Assembly (NCBI GenBank): GCA_023229575.1 | Contig: JALNYZ010000021.1 | Location: 1-64,000, forward strand | DNA length: 64,000 nucleotides | Source: Prolixibacteraceae bacterium | GTDB lineage: Bacteria > Bacteroidota > Bacteroidia > Bacteroidales > Prolixibacteraceae | Direction: 5' to 3' | In this document: positions 25,299-34,929 of the stretch, piece after piece | Layout: the number at the start of each line of letters is the position of its first letter | How positions within the stretch are numbered: position 1 is the stretch's first letter | Position numbers and translations under genes: made by a program | The notes under the pieces: model-generated | What the model saw: only the letters and a program-made list of their open reading frames with translations | The model's database searches: none | Told to the model about the DNA's origin: nothing

Positions 25299-27781
25299 TG
25301 GTCTACTCCCTGACCGAAATTGCCGAAATTGTCCATGGTCAGCTGATACAATACGGGGCATCGGCAAATTATCGGGTACGTTATCTCGCCTTTGACAGCC
25401 GAACCATCCTGTCAGGAAAGGAGACCCTCTTTTTTGCCATGAAGAATGGTAGAAACGACGGGCACAACTATCTTGCTGATGCACATTCGAAGGAGGTCAT
25501 CTGCTTCGTCGTATCAACACTTCCTGACAGAAATGTATGCCCGGCCCCGGCTTCGTTTATTGTCGTCGAAAACACCCTGACAGCCTTGCAAACGCTTGCA
25601 GCATTCCACCGCAGGCGATTCAATTACCCCGTCATGGCTATCACAGGAAGCAATGGTAAAACGATGGTAAAAGAGTGGCTTTCCGAAATTATTGGAGCCT
25701 CACATCGGGTAGTCAGGAGTCCGCGCAGTTACAACTCTCAAATAGGAAACCCCCTTTCTGTCTGGCTGATGGATGAACACTTTGATTTGGCAATTTTTGA
25801 AGCCGGCATCTCCAAACCCGGTGAGATGTCAAAGCTTGAGAATATACTTCATCCGGACCATGGCATTTTTACCCATCTGGGGAAGGCCCATCTTGAAAAT
25901 TTTTCTTCCGGTGAGGAGTTGGTAAGTGAAAAAGTAAAGCTTTTTGTCAACTGTCGGCTCATCGTTTACTGCAAGGATTTTGAACCGGTACATAAAGCTT
26001 TGTCTGAAATATCATACGCATCGGATCCACGTTTTTTCAGATGGTCTGCCAGGGAAGAGGCCGAATTACAAATTATTTTGAGGAAAAGTTCCAATCAATC
26101 GACCGTTATTGAAGCCTTGTATGGCGGAGAAGTCATCTCCCTGGTTATCCCTTTCACGGATGGGGCACACATCGAAAATGCAATCCACTGCTGGGCTTAT
26201 CTCCTGGCTACAGGGATGAAGCCGGGTAGTTTCGAGCATCTTTTCCTGCATCTCTCCACACTCTCCATGCGCCTTGAGATCAAGAAGGGAAACAATGGTT
26301 GCGCCATTATTGACGACAGCTATAACTCAGACACCGCCTCCCTTATCAATGCACTCGACTTTCTGGTTCAGCAAAAAGATGCCCAAAAGCTCAACAGTAC
26401 ACTGATTCTTTCAGACATACTCCAATCGGGCATTAACCCCGAACTACTCTACCGTGAAGTTGCCGAATACATCCGTTTGCGCAACATCGGTAAAATGATA
26501 GGTATAGGAAAGCAGATCACTGTTTTTAACGATGCTTTTCAGGTGAAGGAGAAGCATTTCTTCCCTGACACGGAGGAGTTTCTACTTCACTTTCACGAAT
26601 CCGATTTCAGGGATGAGGTGATTCTTTTAAAAGGGGCAAGAAGTTTCAGGTTCGACAGGATCTCAACACTTTTACAGGAGAAAAGGCACCAAACCGTCAT
26701 GGAGATCAACCTGAGTGCAATGGTGCACAACCTCAACCACTACCGTTCCCAACTCATGCCTGATACCAAACTTATGGCCATGGTAAAGGCCTTCTCCTAT
26801 GGAACCGGCTCTGTGGAGGTGGCCAGGATCCTTCAGTTTCACAGGGTCGACTACCTGGCGGTGGCCATTGCAGACGAAGGAATTGAGTTACGAAACGCCG
26901 GGATTGAACTGCCCATCGTGGTAATGAACCCCGAAGAACACAGTTTTGGGTCAATGATCGAAAACAGGCTTGAACCGAATATTTACCGCTTTACACTTTT
27001 GCATAGTTTCGATGAAGCCCTGAAAAAAAGTGCAGTAAACAATTTCCCTATCCACATTAAGATCGATACAGGCATGAAGAGGCTTGGATTCGATTCCCAG
27101 TCGGAGATTGAAAACCTGGTCTCCTACATAAAAAAAAGGGATACGCTATACGTCAGGTCTGTTTTCACCCATCTCGCTGTAAGTGAAGATGCGGCCAACG
27201 ACAACTTTACACATCGGCAGTTTGAACAGTTTCGTCAGCTAAGCCAAATAATAACCAAAGAATTTGATTACGGTATACTACTGCATGTGCTCAACTCGGC
27301 AGGGATCGAGCGTTTCCCGGAAATGCAACTTAACATGGTCAGACTGGGAATTGGATTGTACGGATCGAGCCCAAACCGGTCGTCTCAGTTAAAGAATGTG
27401 GCAACACTGAAATCCACCATTTCTCAAATCAAGACAGTAATGCCCGGAGAGAGTGTTGGCTATGGCCGAAGTTTTGTGGCCGCACGCCTTACCAGGATTG
27501 CCATCATCCCAATTGGGTATGCCGATGGTTACAGCAGAAGATTGGGCAATGGCATAGGAAGCATCCTTATTAACGGTATTCCTGCCCCAATTGCCGGTAC
27601 TGTTTGCATGGACATGTGTATGGCAGATGTCACAGACATCGCCTGCCAGGAGGACGACACCGTCATTCTGTTTGGCGAAGGGCAACCGGTCGGGAAAATT
27701 GCAGAGTGGATGGAAACGATTCCTTATGAAGTGCTGACGACTGTGGGACAGAGGGTGAAGAGGGTATATTTTGAAGAATAA
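25295..27781 (+). CDS. Bifunctional MurF ligase / alanine racemase
   Basis: 828 residues. Residues 1-465 are MurF, which adds D-Ala-D-Ala to UDP-MurNAc-tripeptide: the ATP loop is GSNGKT at 118-123 and the block [14 protein letters not shown] is typical. Residues about 470-828 are alanine racemase, which makes D-alanine: [10 protein letters not shown] carries the PLP lysine K498, and VGYGRSFVA and [14 protein letters not shown] are the second-half motifs. The lysine segment differs from the usual VKANAYGHG form. I start at the ATG at 25295; the frame extends to 25268 inside tdk. The fusion is known in Bacteroidota and, with ddl, covers D-Ala-D-Ala supply and use. Confidence 0.95.
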   Translation: MMVYSLTEIAEIVHGQLIQYGASANYRVRYLAFDSRTILSGKETLFFAMKNGRNDGHNYLADAHSKEVICFVVSTLPDRNVCPAPASFIVVENTLTALQTLAAFHRRRFNYPVMAITGSNGKTMVKEWLSEIIGASHRVVRSPRSYNSQIGNPLSVWLMDEHFDLAIFEAGISKPGEMSKLENILHPDHGIFTHLGKAHLENFSSGEELVSEKVKLFVNCRLIVYCKDFEPVHKALSEISYASDPRFFRWSAREEAELQIILRKSSNQSTVIEALYGGEVISLVIPFTDGAHIENAIHCWAYLLATGMKPGSFEHLFLHLSTLSMRLEIKKGNNGCAIIDDSYNSDTASLINALDFLVQQKDAQKLNSTLILSDILQSGINPELLYREVAEYIRLRNIGKMIGIGKQITVFNDAFQVKEKHFFPDTEEFLLHFHESDFRDEVILLKGARSFRFDRISTLLQEKRHQTVMEINLSAMVHNLNHYRSQLMPDTKLMAMVKAFSYGTGSVEVARILQFHRVDYLAVAIADEGIELRNAGIELPIVVMNPEEHSFGSMIENRLEPNIYRFTLLHSFDEALKKSAVNNFPIHIKIDTGMKRLGFDSQSEIENLVSYIKKRDTLYVRSVFTHLAVSEDAANDNFTHRQFEQFRQLSQIITKEFDYGILLHVLNSAGIERFPEMQLNMVRLGIGLYGSSPNRSSQLKNVATLKSTISQIKTVMPGESVGYGRSFVAARLTRIAIIPIGYADGYSRRLGNGIGSILINGIPAPIAGTVCMDMCMADVTDIACQEDDTVILFGEGQPVGKIAEWMETIPYEVLTTVGQRVKRVYFEE

Positions 27782-27794
27782 GGAGGAAAGAAAT

Positions 27795-27960
27795 AAGGAT
27801 AAAGGATAAAGTCAAAAGGATAAAGTGGTATTCGAGCCGATTCGAAGTTTGTCTCACCTAACAATTAAGAAAAGACGCTGCAAATCAACATCGCAGCGTC
27901 TTTTACTTTATCCTTTTGACTTTATCCTTTATCCTTTATCCTTATTTGATCCTTTATCCT
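27795..27960. repeat. Inverted AAGGATAAAG repeat element (family A, copy 2)
   Basis: A 32-base arm at 27795-27826 is perfectly complementary to 27905-27936. A further copy continues to 27960 and encodes the end of the convergent regulator gene, including its stop. A compact terminator hairpin sits inside the loop. Confidence 0.92.
27870..27904. terminator. Bidirectional terminator between murF-alr and the regulator
   Basis: Perfect 12-base stem AAAAGACGCTGC (27870-27881) with GCAGCGTCTTTT (27893-27904) and an 11-base loop. It has A and T tracts on both sides and lies between convergent genes, nested in the family A inverted repeat. Confidence 0.88.
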
Positions 27961-28652
27961 TGTTTGCTGATTTTCTCCAGCTTGGAGAGATCTGTAATCT
28001 TAATCTTCCGGCCATCCATGGCAATGATTTTCTCTCCTGCAAAGGTCGAAAGCGTACGAATGGCATTGGATGCGGTCATGTTGGAGAGACTTGCGAGATC
28101 TTCACGGGAGAGGTATACTTTCAGAGTCTGTCCGTCATTTTCGAATCCATATTTCTCTTTTAAAAACAGAATTGATTCGGACAGCCTTCCACGGATGTGC
28201 TTTTGGGTAAGACTTACTGTCCTGTGGTTGGAATGGCCCAGTTCCAAAGCAAGGTCCTTTAGCAATGCCAGTGAAAAGTCACAGTTCTTCAACAGAACCC
28301 CATACAAAATATCAGGTACAATTGTCACAATCTCTGAATCTTCTATAGCAATGGCAGTCCCATTGTGTGGTTCTCCGGCAAGAAGGGACCTGTAACTTAT
28401 CAGCCCATTTTCAGTAAACATCCTGATAATCTGCTCCCTGCCACTTATCCCCTCTTTGATCATTTTTACCTTTCCTTCTTTGAGGTATTGCATGCCAACA
28501 GGGGCATCACCTTCCATGAAGATATAATCATTTTTCCGGTAGCGGGTGGTGGACGAATTTGCCTTCAGGACTGACATCTCATCAGGTGTCAGTAAATTAA
28601 ATATGCAGTTCTCCCCTTTGAATGGACTTTCAAAACCAAAATTGTCGGACAT
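27954..28652 (-). CDS. Crp/Fnr-family transcriptional regulator
   Basis: 232 residues from the ATG at 28652. A cyclic-nucleotide-binding beta roll (about 25-140: YIFMEGDAPVGMQYLKEGKV) is followed by a winged helix with VYLSREDLASLSNMTASNAIRTLS, the Crp recognition helix. There are no four-cysteine clusters, so it is not an oxygen-sensing Fnr. The ligand and targets are unknown. The frame is open upstream to 28682, but the ATG at 28652 gives a normal N-terminus. The last residues (SKQG) and TAA stop come from the family A repeat. It converges on murF-alr. Confidence 0.9.
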   Translation of the reverse strand: MSDNFGFESPFKGENCIFNLLTPDEMSVLKANSSTTRYRKNDYIFMEGDAPVGMQYLKEGKVKMIKEGISGREQIIRMFTENGLISYRSLLAGEPHNGTAIAIEDSEIVTIVPDILYGVLLKNCDFSLALLKDLALELGHSNHRTVSLTQKHIRGRLSESILFLKEKYGFENDGQTLKVYLSREDLASLSNMTASNAIRTLSTFAGEKIIAMDGRKIKITDLSKLEKISKQG

Positions 28653-28721
28653 TGCTGAGAAAAATGTTGTAAAACATCTCAAAAATATAAATTAATCCTC
28701 CAAAATCAAAATAACCATGGA

Positions 28722-30371
28722 TTACAGCGGGTACCTGGCTACAATCGGCATTTTCCTGCCAAATCCGAAGGCTTTTGAAGAGACCCTCAGGGTGGGCGGC
28801 GCCTGAAAGCGTTTGTATTCGTTTCTGTTGACCATCTGCACCACTTTTCTGACAACAACTTCGTCGTATCCTGAAGCTATAATTTCGTCAACACTTCTGG
28901 CCTGGTCGATATATTGATAGAGAATGGCATCCAGCAGGTCATAATCCGGCAGGGAATCCGAGTCCTTCTGATCCGGACGCAGCTCGGCAGAGGGTGGTTT
29001 CAGTAGTGTATTAAAGGGAATGATCTCCTCCTCCCTGTTGATATAATTGGAGAGTTGGTAGACCTCTGTTTTATATAAATCGCCCAACACGGATAAGCCC
29101 CCATTCATATCCCCGTACAGAGTGCCATAACCTACAGCAGCCTCGCTTTTGTTGGAGGTATTGAGAAGGATATTGCCAAATTTATTGGAGAAGGCCATCA
29201 GTAAGGTACCCCGTACCCGGGCCTGAATGTTCTCCTCTGTGAGGTCATTGGGCAAACCTTTGAATGTAGAAGCAAGCGTTTCGTCAAATGCGGCCGCAAT
29301 AGCATGAATGGGAAGTGTTTCGTAGGAAACCCCAAGCCGTTCGGCCAGGGCAACAGCATCATTCACTGAGTGATCAGATGAGTATTGCGAAGGCATAAGC
29401 AGAACATTGACATTCCCTGCCCCCAGGGCCCTGACCGCAAGGACCAGGGTCAAGGCAGAATCTATTCCTCCGGATAATCCAAGGGTGGCCTTGCTGAATC
29501 CTGATTTTCTAAAATAATCGGTTATCCCCAGAACAAGCGCCTGATAAATTTTTTCAGAAGTTTCCGTTTGAGGTTGCAGTTGGTTTGTCTCCCCGTCAAG
29601 GGTGTCAATGATGGCAAAATCCTCAACGAAATAGGCCAGTTCTTTAACCACTTTACCTTGTTGATCAACCATAAATGATCCCCCGTCGAAAATCAGCTCT
29701 GTCTGTGCGCCTACCTGATTTACGTAAATAATTGGCACATTGTATTTCACGGCATTTTCGATCAGGATATCTTTCCTTAATCTTTCCTGATGGTACGAGA
29801 AGGGTGAGGCCGAGAGATTGACAACCAAATCAGGATTTTGCCTGCAATTTTCCTCCATTGGCGAGGTGGCATAAAGATTTTCCCTGGCAAAAGCGTTCAT
29901 CACCTTCTGGTTGAACCATAGGTCTTCGCAGATCGTTACGGCAATCTTATTGCCATTCAATTCTATGAGGTTAAATTCTTTGTTTGATTCAAAATGACGG
30001 TATTCGTCGAACACATCATACGTGGGCAGTAAAGTTTTGCTGTGAATGCTTTTAATGGCCCCGTCTTTCAAAAAGAAGGCAGAATTGAAGAGCATCTTCC
30101 CCTTAGGACTAGGGTTGAAACTGGGTCCGCCCACAAGGGCAGCAATCCCGTTGCAGCAAGAAGCAATCTTCTCGATGGCAGTGAGCGATTCCTGAATAAA
30201 CTCCAATCTTTCCAGAAGATCGTTGGGATAATAACCGCAGACAGATAGTTCTGAGAAGACGACCAAATGGGCGCCTTGCCCTTTTGCCTTTCCGATGGCA
30301 GCAATGATCCGGGAACTGTTTTCGGGGAAATTTCCCACATGGTAATTCAATTGGGCAAGGGCGATCCTCAT
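28722..30371 (-). CDS. nadE: Glutamine-dependent NAD+ synthetase
   Basis: 549 residues with two domains. The N-terminal nitrilase-type amidase has the catalytic triad E41 (FSELSVCGYYP), K112 (SKTLLP) and C148 (TICEDLWF) and releases ammonia from glutamine. The C-terminal synthetase has the PP-loop SGGIDS at 300-305 and the KSEAAVGYGTLYGDMNGG block and amidates deamido-NAD. The final step of NAD synthesis is thus independent of free ammonia. It is divergent from gldB, a neighbour it has in other Bacteroidota, and has its own promoter candidate. Confidence 0.96.
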   Translation of the reverse strand: MRIALAQLNYHVGNFPENSSRIIAAIGKAKGQGAHLVVFSELSVCGYYPNDLLERLEFIQESLTAIEKIASCCNGIAALVGGPSFNPSPKGKMLFNSAFFLKDGAIKSIHSKTLLPTYDVFDEYRHFESNKEFNLIELNGNKIAVTICEDLWFNQKVMNAFARENLYATSPMEENCRQNPDLVVNLSASPFSYHQERLRKDILIENAVKYNVPIIYVNQVGAQTELIFDGGSFMVDQQGKVVKELAYFVEDFAIIDTLDGETNQLQPQTETSEKIYQALVLGITDYFRKSGFSKATLGLSGGIDSALTLVLAVRALGAGNVNVLLMPSQYSSDHSVNDAVALAERLGVSYETLPIHAIAAAFDETLASTFKGLPNDLTEENIQARVRGTLLMAFSNKFGNILLNTSNKSEAAVGYGTLYGDMNGGLSVLGDLYKTEVYQLSNYINREEEIIPFNTLLKPPSAELRPDQKDSDSLPDYDLLDAILYQYIDQARSVDEIIASGYDEVVVRKVVQMVNRNEYKRFQAPPTLRVSSKAFGFGRKMPIVARYPL

Positions 30372-30442
30372 GCGTCTATCTTACTTAGGTAAAACTAAAT
30401 CAACTTTTTAAAGTGGATTGCAATTTTTTACAACTGTAACGA

Positions 30443-30473
30443 CAAAAATAGATAAATTCACACCCGCAAACAA
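30443..30473 (-). promoter_or_regulatory. Promoter candidate of nadE
   Basis: Minus strand: TTG (30473-30471), 20 bases, TATTTTTG (30450-30443). The leader would be about 65 bases. Confidence 0.55.
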
Positions 30474-30534
30474 TGAATTTCAGTTGCTTTTTTGAATTCA
30501 GGTTTGTTTCCCGACAATGCTAAAGTAAGTTGGT

Positions 30535-31548
30535 ATGACCCACTACAATAATTTCATTTATTTATTGATAACGTTAATTACGCTGACAGCTTGTCAACGT
30601 AATCCGCTAAAAATAGATGTATCCAATATCCATCTGAAGGTTGAAATTGGCCGGCTGGACCAGGATCTGTTCAAAGTGACACCTGAAAATGCAAACCGCA
30701 TAATCCCTGCGCTGCAAGAGAAGTACGGTTCCTTTTTCAACCTCTACAACAAGGAGATCCTGGCCATTGGGGAATCGCGTGACTCACTCTTTTCAGGTTA
30801 CCTATTGACTTTTATTACCGACTCGTCCATAACAGCAGCCAGGTCCAAATCTGATTCTGTATTTAAGGATTTTCATCCTTATGCCAGACAAATAGAACTG
30901 GCATTTAGACATTTCGCCTATTATTATCCAACTATACAACTGCCAAGGGTTTATACCTATCTTTCAGGATTTAATCAATCGATCGTCACTTTTCCAAATG
31001 TGCTGGGTATCAGTCTCGACAATTATCTTGGTTACAAATGCCGTTTTTACACCCGACTAGGAATCCCGGCTTACAAAAGGCACAACATGGAGCCTGGCAA
31101 ACTGGCATATGACGCACTTTACGGATTGGTGTCCCAACAATTTGAGTACAAAGGGAACACGGAGAATTTAATTTCAGGAATGATTCATCAGGGAAAACTG
31201 CTCTATTTTTTGGATGCCTTGTTCCCAGACGGACCTGACTCCCTGAAAATCGGGTACAGCAATGAACAGCTGGATTGGTGCAAAAATCATGAAACAGAGA
31301 TGTGGGGCTATCTGGTCGAAAGGAAAATGCTTTTCTCCGGCGACCGGATGGAGTCGGTCCGGTTCATCAATCCGGCACCCTTCACAACACCCTTTGGTCA
31401 AAAATCACCGGGAAGGACCGGGATCTGGCTGGGATGGCAAGTTGTGAAAAGCTACATGAAAAATAATCCTAAAATAACGCTTCAGGGATTGATGAATGAG
31501 AATGATTACCACAAGATTCTCAATGAGTCAGGATATTCCCCGGACTAA
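30535..31548 (+). CDS. gldB: GldB-like lipoprotein
   Basis: 337 residues. The lipoprotein signal ends LTLTAC with C20 as the lipid anchor. The body matches the GldB family: VEIGRLDQDLFKV near the start, ISGMIHQGKLLYFLDALFP in the middle and SPGRTGIWLGWQVVKSYMKN near the end. GldB is needed for gliding in Flavobacterium, but homologues are widespread in non-gliding Bacteroidota, so motility cannot be inferred. No other gld gene is in the window. Proximity to nadE is conserved in the phylum. The end faces the DUF1080 gene 18 bases away. Confidence 0.88.
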   Translation: MTHYNNFIYLLITLITLTACQRNPLKIDVSNIHLKVEIGRLDQDLFKVTPENANRIIPALQEKYGSFFNLYNKEILAIGESRDSLFSGYLLTFITDSSITAARSKSDSVFKDFHPYARQIELAFRHFAYYYPTIQLPRVYTYLSGFNQSIVTFPNVLGISLDNYLGYKCRFYTRLGIPAYKRHNMEPGKLAYDALYGLVSQQFEYKGNTENLISGMIHQGKLLYFLDALFPDGPDSLKIGYSNEQLDWCKNHETEMWGYLVERKMLFSGDRMESVRFINPAPFTTPFGQKSPGRTGIWLGWQVVKSYMKNNPKITLQGLMNENDYHKILNESGYSPD

Positions 31549-31566
31549 ATCCTGCCATGAAATATA

Positions 31567-32358
31567 TTACAGCGGACGAATTTTGATGTTGCGGTACCAA
31601 ACATCGTTACCATGATCCTGAAGGGCGATGACCCCCTCCTTGGCAACCTTGGCCCAATCCGGATTGTAAGAAGGAAATTTGGAGTTCGTCACCATATCGT
31701 TCCATTCGGGTGTCCAAAGATGGTACTCCACGATGGTCGCCCCATTTTGTTTGTGGACAACAGTACCCTGATAACAGATGATCTCAGCACTGTTCCATTC
31801 GCCGAAAGGCTTGGTGTTTTGCGGTTTGGCCGGAATCAGATCGTAGAGTGAACCGGCCATACGGTTTCCCTCCTTCCCCAGAATGGCATCCGGGTGGTTG
31901 TCGTTATCCAAAACCTGGAATTCAGGAGCAGTTCTCCATATCTCCTTTCCGTTCTCCTGTCCAAGGTAGAATATGCCTGAATTGCCACCTTTAGAGATCT
32001 TCCACTCAATCTTTAGATCGAAATTTGAAAATTTCCTTCCGGCATACAGGATATCCCCACCATTTGCGGCGCCTGCTTCCCCCATGCCAGAACCAATACA
32101 TTTAAGGGTTCCATCTTCAACGTTCCAACCAGCGGGGAAATCAGCCTTATTGACACCTCTCCAGCCGGTCCCTGTTTTACCGTCAAACAGCAACAGCCAA
32201 CCTTGAGCCGCCTCAGCCGCAGAAAGTGTGTTCGTTTGCTGAATGGATGCACTTTTATTATTTTCATCGCCCTTTGCGCTTTCTGCACTTTTTTTTGGTT
32301 GAATGTTGCAGCTGACAGCTATTAAAGCAGCGGAGCATAAAATCAACAGGTTTCTCAT
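31567..32358 (-). CDS. DUF1080 lipoprotein (3-keto-disaccharide hydrolase family)
   Basis: 263 residues. The lipobox is LIAVSC with C17. A linker to about 50 is followed by one DUF1080 domain: LFDGKTGTGWRGVNK, then DGTLKCIGSG, FSNFDLKIEWKISKGGNSGI and the closing WYRNIKIRPL. Members of this family have been described as 3-keto-disaccharide hydrolases acting on oxidised sugars, and many are secreted. The lectin-like jelly-roll fold could also only bind sugar. No sugar oxidoreductase gene is nearby, so the pathway is not established. Confidence 0.88.
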   Translation of the reverse strand: MRNLLILCSAALIAVSCNIQPKKSAESAKGDENNKSASIQQTNTLSAAEAAQGWLLLFDGKTGTGWRGVNKADFPAGWNVEDGTLKCIGSGMGEAGAANGGDILYAGRKFSNFDLKIEWKISKGGNSGIFYLGQENGKEIWRTAPEFQVLDNDNHPDAILGKEGNRMAGSLYDLIPAKPQNTKPFGEWNSAEIICYQGTVVHKQNGATIVEYHLWTPEWNDMVTNSKFPSYNPDWAKVAKEGVIALQDHGNDVWYRNIKIRPL

Positions 32359-32562
32359 CTTAATTTAAATTTTGAAGTTTATACTTACTTAGATTCTATT
32401 TTTTCATACCAATTGTCTAACGGAAAATTCACTCACCCGGGCAGCTTCCTTTTCAGTTTAACCTAAGAAATCCGGAGTGGCTGTTTCCTTGTGCTAAATT
32501 ACAAATTAAATGAAAACCCAATAAAATTTTTGGGAATAATCGCCGGGACAAACTAATCGTTG

Positions 32563-32570
32563 TAACTTTG
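32563..32570 (+). promoter_or_regulatory. -7 box (TAACTTTG) of pfkA
   Basis: TAACTTTG matches TAnnTTTG, 45 bases before the pfkA ATG. The -33 region is not recognisable. Confidence 0.45.
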
Positions 32571-32615
32571 ACCACTCAACAGACGTATTGAAAAATACCG
32601 GAAAATTTATTTTCT

Positions 32616-33638
32616 ATGATAAAAAGAATCGGCATTTTAACAGCAGGAGGTGATTGTCCCGGCTTGAATGCAGCCATTCGCGGAGTTGGTAAAACAGCCA
32701 TTCTGAATCACGGGATGGAAGTTATCGGATTTACAGCCGGTTTCAGCGGTTTGATCTGGAAAGAATATATTGTACTGGATGAATCTAAGCTATCCGGAAT
32801 TCTGACTGTAGGAGGCACGATCCTGGGTACCTCTCGTGAAAAGCCCTTTAAAATGGAGAAGGGTGAGGAGACCAACGAAAAACCTGCCCTTATTAAGAAA
32901 AATTACAAGGATCTTGAACTCGATTGTGTAGTGTGCATTGGGGGAAACGGCACCATGAAGACCGCGGCCCAACTACAAAAAATAGGAATAAATGTGGTTG
33001 GGATCCCCAAAACCATCGACAACGATGTGTATGGAACCGAGATAACTTTTGGCTTTGATTCGGCTGTGACCATCGCAACCGAAGCCATCGACAGGCTGCA
33101 TACGACAGCAAACTCGCACCAGCGTGCAATGGTCATTGAGGTGATGGGGCACGATGCCGGCTGGATTGCACTCTACGCAGGTTTGGCAGGAGGCGGGGAC
33201 ATCATCCTTATTCCTGAAATCCGATTTAGTATCGATAGTGTCTGCAAGGCCATTGAAAACAGGTTTTCCAAGAAAAAACCCTACTCCATTGTCGTCATCG
33301 CGGAAGGGATCGAACATCCATCGCACATGTCAGCATCGGCCTTTATAGCTGAAAGGATTCAGTCACTGACAGGCATAGAAACCCGGGATACCAGATTGGG
33401 ATACATTCAGCGGGGAGGAAGTCCATCGGCGATGGACCGTATATTAGCTACCCGTTATGGAGCCTATGCTGCCGAGTTAATTGCCAAAGGGGATTATGGG
33501 CAGATGGTTTGTGTTCGCAACGGAAAGATCGGATCCATTCCTCTTGATAAAGTAGGAGGTAAGTTGAGCCTGGTTGATCCCAATGACCAAATGATCGAAA
33601 AAGCAAGAAAAATGGGCGTGTATTTTGGAGATGAATAA
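32616..33638 (+). CDS. pfkA: 6-phosphofructokinase (phosphoryl donor uncertain)
   Basis: 340 residues. The family motif GGDCPGLN is at 11-18. The two positions that separate donors are informative: IGGNGT (109-113) keeps a glycine (G112) at the site that is Asp in most PPi enzymes, while PKTIDND (131-137) has lysine K132 where classic ATP enzymes have glycine. This mixed pattern occurs in the so-called group III enzymes, which include both ATP- and PPi-users. The reaction is fructose 6-phosphate to fructose 1,6-bisphosphate, but the donor cannot be decided here. Substrate residues around HDAGWIALYAG and RLGYIQRGGSPSAMDR are intact. Confidence 0.93.
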   Translation: MIKRIGILTAGGDCPGLNAAIRGVGKTAILNHGMEVIGFTAGFSGLIWKEYIVLDESKLSGILTVGGTILGTSREKPFKMEKGEETNEKPALIKKNYKDLELDCVVCIGGNGTMKTAAQLQKIGINVVGIPKTIDNDVYGTEITFGFDSAVTIATEAIDRLHTTANSHQRAMVIEVMGHDAGWIALYAGLAGGGDIILIPEIRFSIDSVCKAIENRFSKKKPYSIVVIAEGIEHPSHMSASAFIAERIQSLTGIETRDTRLGYIQRGGSPSAMDRILATRYGAYAAELIAKGDYGQMVCVRNGKIGSIPLDKVGGKLSLVDPNDQMIEKARKMGVYFGDE

Positions 33639-33679
33639 TTTGGGTGTTTAGATATTTTTGGAACCATCATTTTTTTAGT

Positions 33680-33709
33680 TTTGTATCCTGCAATCGAAGT
33701 ATACTTTTA
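33680..33709 (+). promoter_or_regulatory. Promoter candidate of the DUF1573 gene
   Basis: TTTG at 33680-33683, 18 bases, then TACTTTTA at 33702-33709, one base off the TAnnTTTG consensus. Confidence 0.45.
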
Positions 33710-33755
33710 GCACATAAAGATTGTATGCAATAAAATTCATACAGATAATTAATTA

Positions 33756-34859
33756 ATGTTTATACCGATGAGATATTCAGTTCAATTGTTAACAGCTGCC
33801 CTTTTACTCTTGGTAGGGCTGAATGCAGGTGCCCAGACCACTGCTGATATGGTTTTTGAAAGTCTGGACCATGACTTTGGAAAAATAAAAGAAGATGCCG
33901 GATCTGCCAACTTTAACTTCAATTTCAAAAACAATGGAAAAGTTCCATTGGTGATCTCTACGGTGAGTGCATCGTGCGGATGTACCACTCCCGAATGGAG
34001 CAAGGAGCCAATCCTTCCGGGTAAGACTGGCTTCATCAAGGTTTCTTACAACCCTATGGGCCGCCCGGGAAGTTTTAACAAGACGATCACAGTCATGGCC
34101 AATATTCCAAATGGCGCAATTGTGTTGAAAATTGCTGGCGATGTACTCCCCAAGTCTCTCAGCATCAACGAACAATATCCAATTGACCTAGGTAAAATCA
34201 GACTATTGAACAACAACCTGTCCTTTGTACGGATTAAAAATAATGAGAAAAAGACAGACTCACTCAAATTTATCAACACATCTGGGGCAAAAGTAACCAT
34301 AGGGCTTAAAGGAGTGTTGGCCCATTTGACGGTTAAAATCAATCCTGCGGTTGTTGAGCCAAACGGCATAGGCTACATCGTGGTAACTTTTGACGGTTCT
34401 AAAGTAGGCGAACTTGGATTTCAGATGGCAAGGGTCTATCTTACATACAATGGGGAGGAGAATTACAACTACGGCATTAATGTAACAGCAACCGTTGAAG
34501 AAGATTTCTCAAAGATGACACAGAAGGAGATCCAGAATGCGCCCATCATCGATTTTAATGAAAGGGTTTATGATTTTGGTGAGATCAAGGAGGGGAAAAA
34601 AGTTGAATATACCTTCAAGATAATAAACAAAGGGAAAAGCGACCTTCAAATACGCAGCGTGAAAGCTTCCTGTGGTTGCACTGCAGCCAATCCTACTTCC
34701 AATGTTATTAAATCCGGCAAAGATACAGACCTGAAAGTGGTTTTTGACTCGACCGGCAAACTTGGATTGCAAAGCAAGACCATCACCATCATTTCGAATG
34801 ACCCGAACCAATCTACCTCTATTTTGAGGATTTCAGGTAATGTTTCCAAGGCTCAATAG
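33756..34859 (+). CDS. Periplasmic protein with two DUF1573 domains
   Basis: 367 residues. The signal peptide ends NAGAQ. Two DUF1573 repeats are clear: the first around 35-130 (DHDFGKIKEDAG...VSASCGCTTPEW) and the second around 265-365 (ERVYDFGEIKEGKKVEYTF...VKASCGCTAAN). Between them lies a divergent immunoglobulin-like domain (about 135-255). The SCGCT motif repeated in each unit suggests a metal or thiol site. The family is abundant in Bacteroidota and its role is unknown. An ATG at 33768 (MRYSVQLLT) would give a more usual signal peptide and may be the true start. Confidence 0.88.
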   Translation: MFIPMRYSVQLLTAALLLLVGLNAGAQTTADMVFESLDHDFGKIKEDAGSANFNFNFKNNGKVPLVISTVSASCGCTTPEWSKEPILPGKTGFIKVSYNPMGRPGSFNKTITVMANIPNGAIVLKIAGDVLPKSLSINEQYPIDLGKIRLLNNNLSFVRIKNNEKKTDSLKFINTSGAKVTIGLKGVLAHLTVKINPAVVEPNGIGYIVVTFDGSKVGELGFQMARVYLTYNGEENYNYGINVTATVEEDFSKMTQKEIQNAPIIDFNERVYDFGEIKEGKKVEYTFKIINKGKSDLQIRSVKASCGCTAANPTSNVIKSGKDTDLKVVFDSTGKLGLQSKTITIISNDPNQSTSILRISGNVSKAQ

Positions 34860-34878
34860 TGTTGGCGTAAAGATATTA

Positions 34879-34902
34879 AGAGACAAGGCATGCCTTGTCT
34901 CT
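34879..34902. repeat. Perfect 24-base palindrome, dispersed-repeat type
   Basis: AGAGACAAGGCA followed directly by its reverse complement (TGCCTTGTCTCT). Palindromes of the form TAGAGAC...GTCTCTA are dispersed repeats in several bacterial groups. It lies 19 bases past a stop codon and could terminate or stabilise the transcript. Confidence 0.75.
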
Positions 34903-34929
34903 ACTGTTTTATCAACAATTTAAGGTTAG

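Noticed and set aside
27825..28163. Plus-strand frames in the murF-alr/regulator spacer
   Set aside because: They translate the family A repeat and the antisense of the Crp-family gene.
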